DNA from: Amycolatopsis methanolica 239
GTDB taxonomy: Bacteria > Actinomycetota > Actinomycetes > Mycobacteriales > Pseudonocardiaceae
Direction of reading: 5' to 3'
Length of the DNA: 64,000 bases
Assembly (NCBI RefSeq): GCF_000739085.1
Contig: NZ_CP009110.1
Location: 1,426,001 to 1,490,000, forward strand
Position 1 is the first letter of the stretch. Every line of letters starts with the position of its first letter. A program made the translations under genes and the position numbers. Below the pieces are notes generated by a model that was given only the letters and a program-made list of their open reading frames with translations, was not told the DNA's origin and did not search any database. Of this stretch, positions 38,384 to 47,504 are shown piece by piece.

Positions 38384-39136
38384 TCAGGGCAGGTGGAAGA
38401 CGGCGCCGGGAGCCGCGTACGCGACCGGCCCTTCGAAGCGCGCCGCGGCGCGGGTGACGGCGTCGCCCGGCGTGAGGAACGGCCCGACGTGCGTGACGAT
38501 CAGCCGCCGCGCCCCCGCTCCGGACGCGGCCTCGCCCGCGTCCTCCGGGGTGTGGTGCGCCTCCGACGGCGCCGGGCCGTCCGCCTCGCACAGCAAGGCG
38601 TCGCAGTTCTTGGCCAGGCTGGTCACCGCCGGACAGGGCGCGCTGTCGCCGGAGTAGGCCAGCGAAGCCACGCCCGCCTCGATGCGCACGCCGAACGCGG
38701 GCATGCGGTGCTCGACGGCCGCGGCGGTGAACGTCATCGGGCCGATCTCCGCCCGGTGCCCGTCCGACAGCTCCTGCGCGGCGAACGCCCGCTCGACCGG
38801 GCTGCGCGACGGTCCGTTGGTCAGGAAGCCGGCCAGCCGGTCGGCGATCCCGGGCGGGCCGAACAGCGGAATCGGCGCGGGCAGCTCGACGTCCGCGAAG
38901 AGGGCGCCGTAGTAAGCGGTGAGCAGATCGGCGCAGTGGTCGGCGTGCAGGTGCGAAATCCAGATGGCGGCGAGCCGGTCCAGGCCGGTGTGGCGGCGCA
39001 GCTCGGCGAGCGTGCCGGGGCCCGCGTCGAGCCACACGTGCGTCTCGCCGCTGGACACCAGGTAGCCCGAGCACGGGTTGCCCGGCTCGGCATACGGCGT
39101 GGCGGAGCCGAGGACCGTCAGGCTGAGATCGCTCAC
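38384..39136 (-). CDS. Metallo-beta-lactamase-fold hydrolase (second Rv1339-like paralog)
   Basis: The 250-aa protein has ISHLHADHCADLL (HxHxDH), a His in AAAVEHRMPAFG, YSGDSAPC and VTHVGPFL, in the same order as the protein at 23763-24530. The two also share the start LTVLGS and the SGYL segment. A phosphodiesterase activity is possible but unproven. It is divergent from the pRiA4b-type gene. Confidence 0.82.
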   Translation of the reverse strand: MSDLSLTVLGSATPYAEPGNPCSGYLVSSGETHVWLDAGPGTLAELRRHTGLDRLAAIWISHLHADHCADLLTAYYGALFADVELPAPIPLFGPPGIADRLAGFLTNGPSRSPVERAFAAQELSDGHRAEIGPMTFTAAAVEHRMPAFGVRIEAGVASLAYSGDSAPCPAVTSLAKNCDALLCEADGPAPSEAHHTPEDAGEAASGAGARRLIVTHVGPFLTPGDAVTRAAARFEGPVAYAAPGAVFHLP

Positions 39137-39239
39137 CGGGCCGAGCTTAGCCTGCGGAACATGATCGACAAGTCGACAACTCTACTGTGGACGGAAACAC
39201 CCGTCCGGGTAACGGGGCGGCCTCGCTAAAGTCCTGCGG

Positions 39240-40733
39240 GTGAGTACCGGAATCTCCACACTGGCGAGTCAGTGCCCAGCTCTGTCCCGGACGAGGGCGC
39301 TGGCGAGCTGGGTCGGCGACGGGAGACCCGTTACCCCCAAAGGAGTTCTGCGTCCGGCCGACGTCCCGTCGGTCGCCGGGGTGCTCGGCGTCGAGGTCGG
39401 CGAGAAGGTCCGGTCGGCCGCGGACGTCGTCACGATCCACCGGCCGTGGGTGGCCGCGGAAGGCGCGGGGCTGATCGAGGTCGGCGTCGCGGAGGCGGTC
39501 GCGCGCCCGCCGCACGACGATCCGGCGCAGCTGTGGCTCAAGGGCCTGGACGCGGTCCTGCGGGCGGAGTCGGCCGACCCGCGCCGCCGCGGGGCGTTCG
39601 CGATGTGCCGGGCGGTGCTGACCGCGCTGGCCAATGGCCCGCTGCTCGACGACCTGGTGTTCTCGGTCCACCGGCTGCTCAAGGGCAGCGAGGACGGGGA
39701 CGCGGTCGCGTCGAGCTTCGGCGGCACGGACCTGTTCCCTCTCGACGCGGCGCTGGACGTGCTGGCCGAGTTCGGCGCTCTCGACGCCGACCGGAAGGTG
39801 ACGCCGCTGGGCCAGTGGGCGCTCGACGAGTGGGCCGCTCGGGAACCACGACCGGTCACGCCCGGGCTGCGCGCCACTCAGCTGCTTGGCCGTCTCGCGC
39901 CGCTGCCCGCCGACGAGGCCTGGCGGCAGGCGCTGCGCTGGTTCGAGGGCAGGCGCCCGGTCGACGGCGCCGCGCAACTCCTGCACGCCGCGGAGTTCGC
40001 GTCACCGGTCGAACGCGTCGCGGCAATCGAGGTGGTCGCCGGCTTCGGCGACGAGGTGCTGCCGGCCTGGCACGTCGCCCTGGGGTACCGCAACGTGCGC
40101 CCGCACGCCGCGGCGATGCTGGAGATGTGGGACGACGGGCCGGGGCTGTCCGAATCGGAGCGACGACGGCTGGTCACCGAGTACGCGTTGTCGGCGCGGG
40201 AGCGCAGCGGGGTCGAGGAGGCCTACCACTACGTGCGCGACCGCGGCGGGCTCGACGCGCTCGAGCCCGAGGCGACGGCGCTGCGGCGCGAGCTGCGGGC
40301 GTTCGCGGAAACCGTGAAGCTGGCCGTGTACCAGCTGAAGGTCACCGTGAACGGAAGCAAGCCGCCGCAGTGGTGGCGGCTGGTGATCCCGGCGAGCGTG
40401 ACGCTCGGCGTGCTCGCCGAGGCGCTCGACGCGGACGGCGCGGAGCACCACTTCGAGGCCGACGGTGTCCGCTACGCCGACCCGTTCTTCGGCCTCGGCG
40501 AGGACCGCGACGAACACGACGTGCGGCTGTCCCACGTCCTGGTGCGGCCGGGCACGAGCCTGCGGTTCTTCCTCGGCCCGGCCGAGCACTCCGTCACGTG
40601 CGAGAAGATCCTCGACCCGGATCCGGGCCTGACGTACCCGCGCTGCACGAGCGTGTCCAAGGTGGGGGAAAGCGCTTCCGCCCGGAACAAGCGCCTGGCC
40701 GCCGTGCGCATCCCGCACCCCGCGCACCCCTGA
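39240..40733 (+). CDS. Plasmid pRiA4b ORF-3-like domain protein
   Basis: In the 497-aa protein the last ~150 residues (YQLKVTVNGSKPPQWWRLVI, GVRYADPFFGL, FFLGPAEHSVTCEKIL) match the pRiA4b ORF-3-like domain, found in mobile-element and defence contexts as well as on chromosomes. The N-terminal ~340 residues are helical and not assigned. GTG at 39240 has TAAAGT seven bases upstream (39227-39232), a typical leaderless start. No transposase is nearby. The function is unknown. Confidence 0.75.
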   Translation: MSTGISTLASQCPALSRTRALASWVGDGRPVTPKGVLRPADVPSVAGVLGVEVGEKVRSAADVVTIHRPWVAAEGAGLIEVGVAEAVARPPHDDPAQLWLKGLDAVLRAESADPRRRGAFAMCRAVLTALANGPLLDDLVFSVHRLLKGSEDGDAVASSFGGTDLFPLDAALDVLAEFGALDADRKVTPLGQWALDEWAAREPRPVTPGLRATQLLGRLAPLPADEAWRQALRWFEGRRPVDGAAQLLHAAEFASPVERVAAIEVVAGFGDEVLPAWHVALGYRNVRPHAAAMLEMWDDGPGLSESERRRLVTEYALSARERSGVEEAYHYVRDRGGLDALEPEATALRRELRAFAETVKLAVYQLKVTVNGSKPPQWWRLVIPASVTLGVLAEALDADGAEHHFEADGVRYADPFFGLGEDRDEHDVRLSHVLVRPGTSLRFFLGPAEHSVTCEKILDPDPGLTYPRCTSVSKVGESASARNKRLAAVRIPHPAHP

Positions 40734-40747
40734 CCGCCTTGCGGTGA

Positions 40748-41719
40748 TCAGTCGTCCGGTCGTGCTCCGGCTTGGCGGGCCAGCCGATCCGCCAGTGCTG
40801 TGACCAGGGCGCGAAGTGCGGCGGGCTGCTCGACGACGAACGGCTGGTCGAGCGCCGCGAGCAGGGGCGGTATCCAGTCGAGTCGCTGCGCCCGTATCCG
40901 GGCCCGCACCCAGGCATCGCCGCCGGTCTCCAGCGACGCGACGGACGGTGGGAAGACGGAGCGGATTCGTTCGGGCGTCGACCTGATCCGCACGGACACC
41001 TCGTGCTCGTACGGCGCCTTGGCGAGGGCGCTGAGCACCCGTTCGGCGGGATCGAAACCCGCCGGTACGTCGAACGCACCGGCGCCCATTTCGACGGTTC
41101 TGATCCGGTCGATCCGGAACGTGCGCACCTGCCCGCTGGCCGAGTCGAAGCCGTTCAGGTACCACCGGCCGGAATGCGCCACCACCCCGTACGGGTGGAC
41201 GACGCGTTCGCTGGCGCCGCCATGCCCCGCGGTGTAAGCGATTTCGACCGGCCGGCGATCCCGCGCTGCCTCCGCGACGGTGAGCAGCACCCCGGCCTCC
41301 GCCGTCAGCGCCGGTCGTGGGGGCGCGGTGAAACCGGCGATCTCCAGCAGCGCGTCGAGCCGCCACCCGACGGCGTCGGGCAGCACCCGCCGGATCTTCG
41401 CGGCCGCGCTCTCCGCGGCCGCGACCGATGTTGTGATCAGGCCGGCTCGCCGCCCCGCGACGAGACCGAGCAGGACGGCGAGCGCCTCCTCGTCGGTGAG
41501 CATGAGCGGGGGCATCCGGTAGCCGGGCGACAGCCGGTACCCGCCGTGTCGCCCGCGCACCGTGCGGACCGGGACGTCGAGGTCGCGGAGGTGATCGACG
41601 TAGCGGCGGACGGTGCGCTCGTCGACGTCGAGCCGCCCGGCGAGTTCGGCAACGGTCCGGGTTCCGCCGCTCTGGAGGATCTCCAGCATTGCCAGCACAC
41701 GGGCGGTCGGCCGGGTCAC
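40748..41719 (-). CDS. WYL domain transcriptional regulator (YafY-like)
   Basis: The 323-aa protein has an N-terminal HTH_11 helix-turn-helix (VAELAGRLDVDERTVRRYVDHL), a linker and a central WYL domain (GVVAHSGRWYLNGFDSASGQ then FRIDRI), and a C-terminal WCX extension. WYL domains sense nucleic acids or ligands. It is divergent from a VOC-family gene (83 bp between starts), its likely target. Confidence 0.88.
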   Translation of the reverse strand: MTRPTARVLAMLEILQSGGTRTVAELAGRLDVDERTVRRYVDHLRDLDVPVRTVRGRHGGYRLSPGYRMPPLMLTDEEALAVLLGLVAGRRAGLITTSVAAAESAAAKIRRVLPDAVGWRLDALLEIAGFTAPPRPALTAEAGVLLTVAEAARDRRPVEIAYTAGHGGASERVVHPYGVVAHSGRWYLNGFDSASGQVRTFRIDRIRTVEMGAGAFDVPAGFDPAERVLSALAKAPYEHEVSVRIRSTPERIRSVFPPSVASLETGGDAWVRARIRAQRLDWIPPLLAALDQPFVVEQPAALRALVTALADRLARQAGARPDD

Positions 41720-41802
41720 CCGAAGATCCTCGCAATACCGGGCGGATCCTGTCCACTATCGCCTTTAGCGTGGCCGGTGTCCCCTCCGAGAAAGGACCCG
41801 CC

Positions 41803-42207
41803 GTGCAGCTTGTCTCCGTCCGTGTCATCACCCGCGATGTCGCCCGTCTTGCCGAGTTCTACGAGCAGGTGACCGGCCTGCGGGCGCGGTGGCTCGCCGA
41901 GCAGTTCGCCGAGTTCGCCGGTTCCTCGTGCACGCTCGCGATCGGCGGCGCCGAGACGACGTCGCTGTTCAGCCCCGGGGCGGCCGTGCCCGAGTGGAAC
42001 CGGACCGCGATCCTCGAGTTCGTCGTCGAGGACGTGGACCAGGCGTACGAACGGCTGACGTCGCTGGCGGTCGTCCCCGAGATCGTGCAGAAGCCGACGA
42101 CCATGCCCTGGGGCAACCGCTCGCTGCTGTTCCGCGACCCCGACGGCAACCTGGTCAACTTCTTCGCGCCGCTCACCGAAGAGGCCAGGGCGAGGCTCAC
42201 CCGTTGA
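41803..42207 (+). CDS. VOC (glyoxalase/dioxygenase) family protein
   Basis: The 134-aa protein has a single VOC module pair: VRVITRDVARLAEFYEQVTGL at the start and LLFRDPDGNLVNFFAP at the end. Candidate metal ligands are fewer than in true glyoxalase I, so it may be a binding or resistance protein. GTG at 41803 has AAAGGA about eight bases upstream. It is divergent from the WYL regulator. Confidence 0.82.
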   Translation: MQLVSVRVITRDVARLAEFYEQVTGLRARWLAEQFAEFAGSSCTLAIGGAETTSLFSPGAAVPEWNRTAILEFVVEDVDQAYERLTSLAVVPEIVQKPTTMPWGNRSLLFRDPDGNLVNFFAPLTEEARARLTR

Positions 42208-42225
42208 CGACCGGTCCCCGGGCTG

Positions 42226-43188
42226 TCAGCCCTGCGCAAGCCGCTCCAGGATGAAGCCCCGCAGGCCTTCCAGGTCGGTGTCCACGGACACCTCGACCCG
42301 CCCCGGCGCGACATCACCTTCCGCGTCCGCGCGCAGCGCCTGCCGCCGCCGGTCGACCAGCGTCGCGCCGCGCGCGGGGCCTTGCGAGCACTCCACCTCG
42401 ATGGGATAGCTCTCCGTCTGCAGGATCCCGGGCCGGATCGCCTCCGCCACCGCGACCGCGTCGTGCAGCACGATCCCGTCCCACCCAAGAGCCTTGCGGT
42501 AGTGCGCCAGGTAGTCCGGCGTCAGCGCTTCCAGCGCGGTGCCGATCGGCCCGGACGCGGCCAGCTTGCCGAGCCACGTGCTGTCCACCGCGCACCGGTA
42601 GGTCAGGTCCATCGGCACCAGCACGCACGGCACCGGCTCCTCGACCAGGACCCGCCGCGCCGCCTCCGGGTCGCTCCAGATGTTGAACTCGGCCGCGCCT
42701 GTGGTGTTGCCGCCGGCCAGCCCGCCGCCCATGACGACGATGCGCGCGATCTTCTCCCGCACCTCGGGGTGCGCCGCGAGCAGCAGCGCGATGTTCGTGA
42801 GCGGCCCGATCGGCGCGATCGTGACCGGCTCCGCGGCCGCTTCCAGCAGCGAAACCAGCAGGCCCACCGCCCCGCCGGGCTCCAGCGCCCGGACCGGCTC
42901 GGGCAGCGCGGCCGACCGCCCGGACAGCCCGTCCGAGCCGTGCACGTGGCTGGCTCGCTGCAGCTGGGCGTGCACCAGCGGCCGCGCGGCGCCGGCCGCG
43001 ACCGGCACGTCAGCGCGCCCGCACAGCGCCAGCACCCGGCGAGCGTTGAGGGTGGTCGCTTCGAGCGGGACGTTGCCGAAAACCGTGGTGATCCCCAGCA
43101 GTTCGACGTCCACGCTCAGCGCGGCCAGCGCGATCGCGAAGGCGTCGTCCACGCCCGGGTCGGTATCGATGATCAACGGAGTCGGCAT
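42226..43188 (-). CDS. Nucleoside hydrolase (inosine-uridine preferring type)
   Basis: The 320-aa protein has the hallmark IIDTDPGVDDAFAI at the N-terminus, which binds Ca2+ and ribose, then TTVFGNVPLE, the IGPLTNIALLL segment and VLHDAVAVAEA. It splits ribonucleosides into base and ribose for salvage. The ATG has TAAGTT six bases upstream, whose first base lies in the start codon of the divergent gene. Confidence 0.9.
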   Translation of the reverse strand: MPTPLIIDTDPGVDDAFAIALAALSVDVELLGITTVFGNVPLEATTLNARRVLALCGRADVPVAAGAARPLVHAQLQRASHVHGSDGLSGRSAALPEPVRALEPGGAVGLLVSLLEAAAEPVTIAPIGPLTNIALLLAAHPEVREKIARIVVMGGGLAGGNTTGAAEFNIWSDPEAARRVLVEEPVPCVLVPMDLTYRCAVDSTWLGKLAASGPIGTALEALTPDYLAHYRKALGWDGIVLHDAVAVAEAIRPGILQTESYPIEVECSQGPARGATLVDRRRQALRADAEGDVAPGRVEVSVDTDLEGLRGFILERLAQG

Positions 43189-43202
43189 ACTGTCAACTTA
43201 TG
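43186..43202. promoter_or_regulatory. Mutually overlapping divergent leaderless promoters
   Basis: Only 11 bp separate the two start codons. For the forward gene, TACTGT (43188-43193), six bases, then ATG 43200. For the reverse gene, TAAGTT (43200-43195), six bases, then ATG 43188. Each -10 box shares a base with the other gene's start codon, and each polymerase footprint would cover the other. Confidence 0.65.
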
Positions 43203-43958
43203 ACATCGATGTGGGGATCGCCGGTGCTGTCCCGGGTGCAGGCCTGGCGCCGCGCCCGGCGCGACCCTCGTCAGGCGAAGTTCCTGACCGCCGACTCGCT
43301 GCGCTGGGTCCTGCGCAACCGCGCCTACACCCCCTGGTACCTGGTGCGGTACTGGCGCCTGCTCAAGTTCCGGCTGGCGAACCCGCACATCATCCTGCGC
43401 GGCATGGTCTTCCTCGGCAAGGACGTGGAGATCCACTGCCGCCCCGGTTACGGCCGCCTGGAGATCGGGCGCTGGGTCCACATCGGCGACGGCAACGCGA
43501 TCCGCTGCCACGAGGGTTCATTGCGCATCGGCGACAAGGCGGTCTTCGGGCGCCAGAACGTCGTCAACTGCTACCTCGACATCGAGCTCGGCGCGGCGAC
43601 CCTGGTGGCCGACTGGGTCTACATCTGCGACTTCGACCACGTCACCACCGACATCAACCTGCCGATCAAGGACCAGGGGATCGTGAAGACCCCGGTGCGC
43701 ATCGGGCCGGACACCTGGATCGGCACGAAGGTCTCGGTGCTGCGCGGCACCCGCGTCGGCCGCGGGTGCGTCCTCGGCGCGCACGCCGTGGTGCGCGGCG
43801 ACATCCCGGACTACGGCATCGCGGTCGGCTCCCCGGCGCGCGTCGTGCGTGACCGCCGCGCCGACTACGAAGCCGACGCCGAACGCCGCGAGGCCATCGC
43901 CGACATGGCCCGCAAGGCGAACAAGGCGCTGCAGAAGACCCTGGAAGACAGGGTTTAG
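43200..43958 (+). CDS. Left-handed beta-helix (hexapeptide repeat) acyltransferase
   Basis: The 252-aa protein has irregular hexapeptide repeats from about residue 80 to 190 (IHCRPGYGRLEIGRWVHIGD, IGDKAVFGRQNVVNC, IGPDTWIGTKVSVLRGTRVG) and the C-terminal GIAVGSPARVVRDRRADYE helix, as in sugar or maltose O-acetyltransferases. The N-terminal ~60 residues include WYLVRYWRLLKFRLANPH and may contact membrane. The acceptor is unknown. Confidence 0.82.
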   Translation: MTSMWGSPVLSRVQAWRRARRDPRQAKFLTADSLRWVLRNRAYTPWYLVRYWRLLKFRLANPHIILRGMVFLGKDVEIHCRPGYGRLEIGRWVHIGDGNAIRCHEGSLRIGDKAVFGRQNVVNCYLDIELGAATLVADWVYICDFDHVTTDINLPIKDQGIVKTPVRIGPDTWIGTKVSVLRGTRVGRGCVLGAHAVVRGDIPDYGIAVGSPARVVRDRRADYEADAERREAIADMARKANKALQKTLEDRV

Positions 43959-43974
43959 CGCGTTGCCAGCGCGG

Positions 43975-44490
43975 TCAGCGCCGCGCGCCCCGCTCGCGGA
44001 TGGCTTCGTCGCCGATCAGGCCATCCGCGCCGATCGCATCCCGCGGCACCGGGAGGTGCACGCAAGCCTCCTCGACGATCCGCGTGCCCAGGTAGCCCAG
44101 CACGGTCCGCAGTGACTCGTGCGCCCCAGCGGCGCCGGTGATCGACGACGACACGTTGATCCTCGCCACCAGCTTGCCGTCCATCGCGTCCGAGCCGACC
44201 GCCCAGTCGAGCAGGTTCTTGAACGACCCGGGCAGCGCGCCCGCGTACTCCGGCGTGCAGAACAGCACCGCGTCCGCTTCCCGCAACCGCCCGCGCAGGT
44301 CGGCGACGGCGTCCGGGAGCGGGTCCCGGTCCTCGTCCGGGTCGAAGTGCGGCAACGACCGGAGCCCGTCGTAGACCTCGGCGACCGCGCCCTCCGGCGC
44401 GATCGCCTGCGCGGTGGCGAGCATCGCCGGGTTGGTCGAGCCCGCCCGCGTGCTCCCGCTCACGGCCAGGACCCGGCAGAGCGTCGTCAT
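43975..44490 (-). CDS. NADPH-dependent FMN reductase family protein
   Basis: The 171-aa flavodoxin-like protein has the FMN phosphate loop AVSGSTRAGSTN and the conserved FCTPEYAGALPGSFKNLLDW. It reduces FMN, quinones or chromate-like acceptors with NAD(P)H. ATG at 44490 has TAGCGT six bases upstream on its strand, inside the gap after ramB, so it probably has its own promoter. Confidence 0.87.
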   Translation of the reverse strand: MTTLCRVLAVSGSTRAGSTNPAMLATAQAIAPEGAVAEVYDGLRSLPHFDPDEDRDPLPDAVADLRGRLREADAVLFCTPEYAGALPGSFKNLLDWAVGSDAMDGKLVARINVSSSITGAAGAHESLRTVLGYLGTRIVEEACVHLPVPRDAIGADGLIGDEAIRERGARR

Positions 44491-44499
44491 GCGCCCACG

Positions 44500-45924
44500 C
44501 TATCCCTTGGGCACCGCCGGGTACGGGACGAAGGTGCTGGTGTTCTCGTCGACCGTGAGCTGCTTGCCGATCGTCGGGAACGCGCGCTGCGGGCAGGCCG
44601 GCCGTTCGCACACCTTGCAGCCCATGCCGATGGGCGTGGCGGCCGCCTTGGCGTCGAGGTCCAGACCGGTCGAGTAGATGAGCCGCCCGGCGTGCCGGAG
44701 TTCGCAGCCGAGGCCGACGCTGAACATCTTGCCCGGGCTTCCGTAGCCGCCGATGTTGCGCGAGACCGTGCGCGCGATCCAGAAGTAGCTCTTGCCGTCC
44801 GGCAGCGTCGCGATCTGGGTGAGGATCTTGCCCGGCGAGCTGAACGCCTCGTAGACGTTCCACAGCGGGCACGACCCGCCGACGCGGGAGAAGTGGAAGC
44901 CCGCCGCGGACTGCCGCTTCGACATGTTGCCGGCGCGGTCCACCCGCACGAACGAGAACGGCACGCCGCGCCGCTTGGGCCGCTGCAGGGTGGACAGCCG
45001 GTGGCACACCGTCTCGAACCCGACGCCGAAGTGGTCGCACAACCGCTCGATGTCGTAGCGGAAACTCTCCGCCATGGACAGGAACGCGCCGTAGGGCAGG
45101 ATCAGCGCGCCTGCGAAGTAGTTGGCAAGGCCCACCCGCGCCAGTGACCGGGCCGCCGGGCCGGAGAACGCCCACGAGTCCGCCAGCTCGGTGATCAGGT
45201 CGTCGTACTCCAGCAACGCGATCTGCGAAGCCATCCGGAACGCCCGCTGGCCCACGCGCAGGCTCGGCGCGAGCCGCAGGATCTTCGAGTCGGGGGAGTA
45301 GCGGTGCTGCTCACCCGCGGCCTCGTTGATGCCGTCGCTGGTCACCTGCACGCCGTAGTGGTCGGCGAGCCGCTCCTGCAAAGTCTTGTGAACGCCGCCG
45401 CGGCGCAGGCCGATGTCCTCGGCCATCCGCTCGGCGCGTTCGTCCAGCTCGGCGACGTAGTTCTCGCGCTCGTAGAAGAAGTCGCGGACTTCCTCGTGGG
45501 GCAGGGGCGCGGCGGCGCTGCCGTGCGGGCCCATGCCGTTCTCGGTGACCAGCGCGGCCGTGCTCTCCACCGCCGCCCGGTAGCTGCGGTGCAGCCGAAC
45601 CAGTGCCTGCGCGATGGTCGGCAGGTTGGTGGCCAGCTCGTTGAGCTCGCTGGTCGTGGCCTCGACGCCGAGCGCCTCGTCGAGCAGCGCTTCGCGCACG
45701 TCGGCGACCAGGCGGCTGGTGTCGTTGTTGGCGAAGAACTCGGTGTCGACCCCGAACGCCTCGGTGATGCGCAGCAGCACTGGAACGGTCAAGGGACGCG
45801 AGTTGTGCTCGATCTGGTTCAGGTAGCTGGGGCTGATCTCCAGCAACCTGGCCAGGTCCGCCTGGCTCATCGACCGGCTCTCGCGTAGGTGGCGCAGCTT
45901 CGCGCCGGCGAAAGTCTTCTCCAC
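44500..45924 (-). CDS. ramB: RamB/ScfR-type transcriptional regulator (XRE HTH plus ImmA/IrrE-like domain)
   Basis: The 474-aa protein has an N-terminal XRE helix-turn-helix (LRHLRESRSMSQADLARLLE, ISPSYLNQIEHNSRPL) and a C-terminal short-chain acyl-binding domain with Cys-rich segments (GGSCPLWNVYEAF, GMGCKVCERPACPQRAFP). RamB in Corynebacterium and Mycobacterium controls aceA and aceB, and aceA-aceB lie divergently here. GTG 45924 has GGAAGGG upstream. TTTGC/GCAAA motifs fill the intergenic region. Confidence 0.9.
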   Translation of the reverse strand: MEKTFAGAKLRHLRESRSMSQADLARLLEISPSYLNQIEHNSRPLTVPVLLRITEAFGVDTEFFANNDTSRLVADVREALLDEALGVEATTSELNELATNLPTIAQALVRLHRSYRAAVESTAALVTENGMGPHGSAAAPLPHEEVRDFFYERENYVAELDERAERMAEDIGLRRGGVHKTLQERLADHYGVQVTSDGINEAAGEQHRYSPDSKILRLAPSLRVGQRAFRMASQIALLEYDDLITELADSWAFSGPAARSLARVGLANYFAGALILPYGAFLSMAESFRYDIERLCDHFGVGFETVCHRLSTLQRPKRRGVPFSFVRVDRAGNMSKRQSAAGFHFSRVGGSCPLWNVYEAFSSPGKILTQIATLPDGKSYFWIARTVSRNIGGYGSPGKMFSVGLGCELRHAGRLIYSTGLDLDAKAAATPIGMGCKVCERPACPQRAFPTIGKQLTVDENTSTFVPYPAVPKG

Positions 45925-46000
45925 GACAGGCCCTTCCCGAGGATCTTTTCCCGACCGCACCGATCACGTGACCGATTCAGTCCACGAACTTTGCAGCGGC

Positions 46001-46139
46001 TGCGAAACCTCGTTTCGCAACCTTCACAACATGCTACGCCCAAATTCGCAGAAATTGGCAAATTGGAGCGCTGGCGGTGTTTGCGCAGCGCATGTCATGG
46101 TCGTTCCAAGCAAGCGAGTCATCGCAAAGTTCGCAAAGG
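46001..46139. promoter_or_regulatory. Candidate RamB boxes between ramB and aceA
   Basis: TGCGAAACctcGTTTCGCA (46001-46019) is a perfect palindrome with 8-bp arms. Related AT-rich motifs occur as AACTTTGCAG (45987 region), AAATTCGCAG with TTGGCAAATT (46042-46064), and TCGCAAAGTTCGCAAAGG (46122-46139) just upstream of the aceA ribosome site. They resemble the AAAGTTTGCAAA-type RamB site known in Corynebacterium. Confidence 0.6.
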
Positions 46140-46151
46140 TGGAGAACTCCC

Positions 46152-47438
<1,287 letters not shown>

Positions 47439-47446
47439 AAGAAGTC

Positions 47447-47482
47447 GCGAGCGGCCAGGGCGCGCTCGCCCTGGCCGCTCGC
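47447..47482 (+). terminator. Intercistronic hairpin between aceA and aceB
   Basis: GCGAGCGGCCAGGGC (47447-47461) pairs perfectly with GCCCTGGCCGCTCGC (47468-47482) over a 6-base loop. With no T-run it may be a partial terminator or an mRNA stability element that lowers aceB relative to aceA. Confidence 0.6.
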
Positions 47483-47504
47483 GGCCCCTCCAGGAAGGCT
47501 TGCC

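Noticed and set aside
39240..40733. Mobile element indicated by the pRiA4b ORF-3-like protein
   Set aside because: No transposase, integrase, terminal repeats or target duplications are visible; this domain also occurs in ordinary chromosomal genes.
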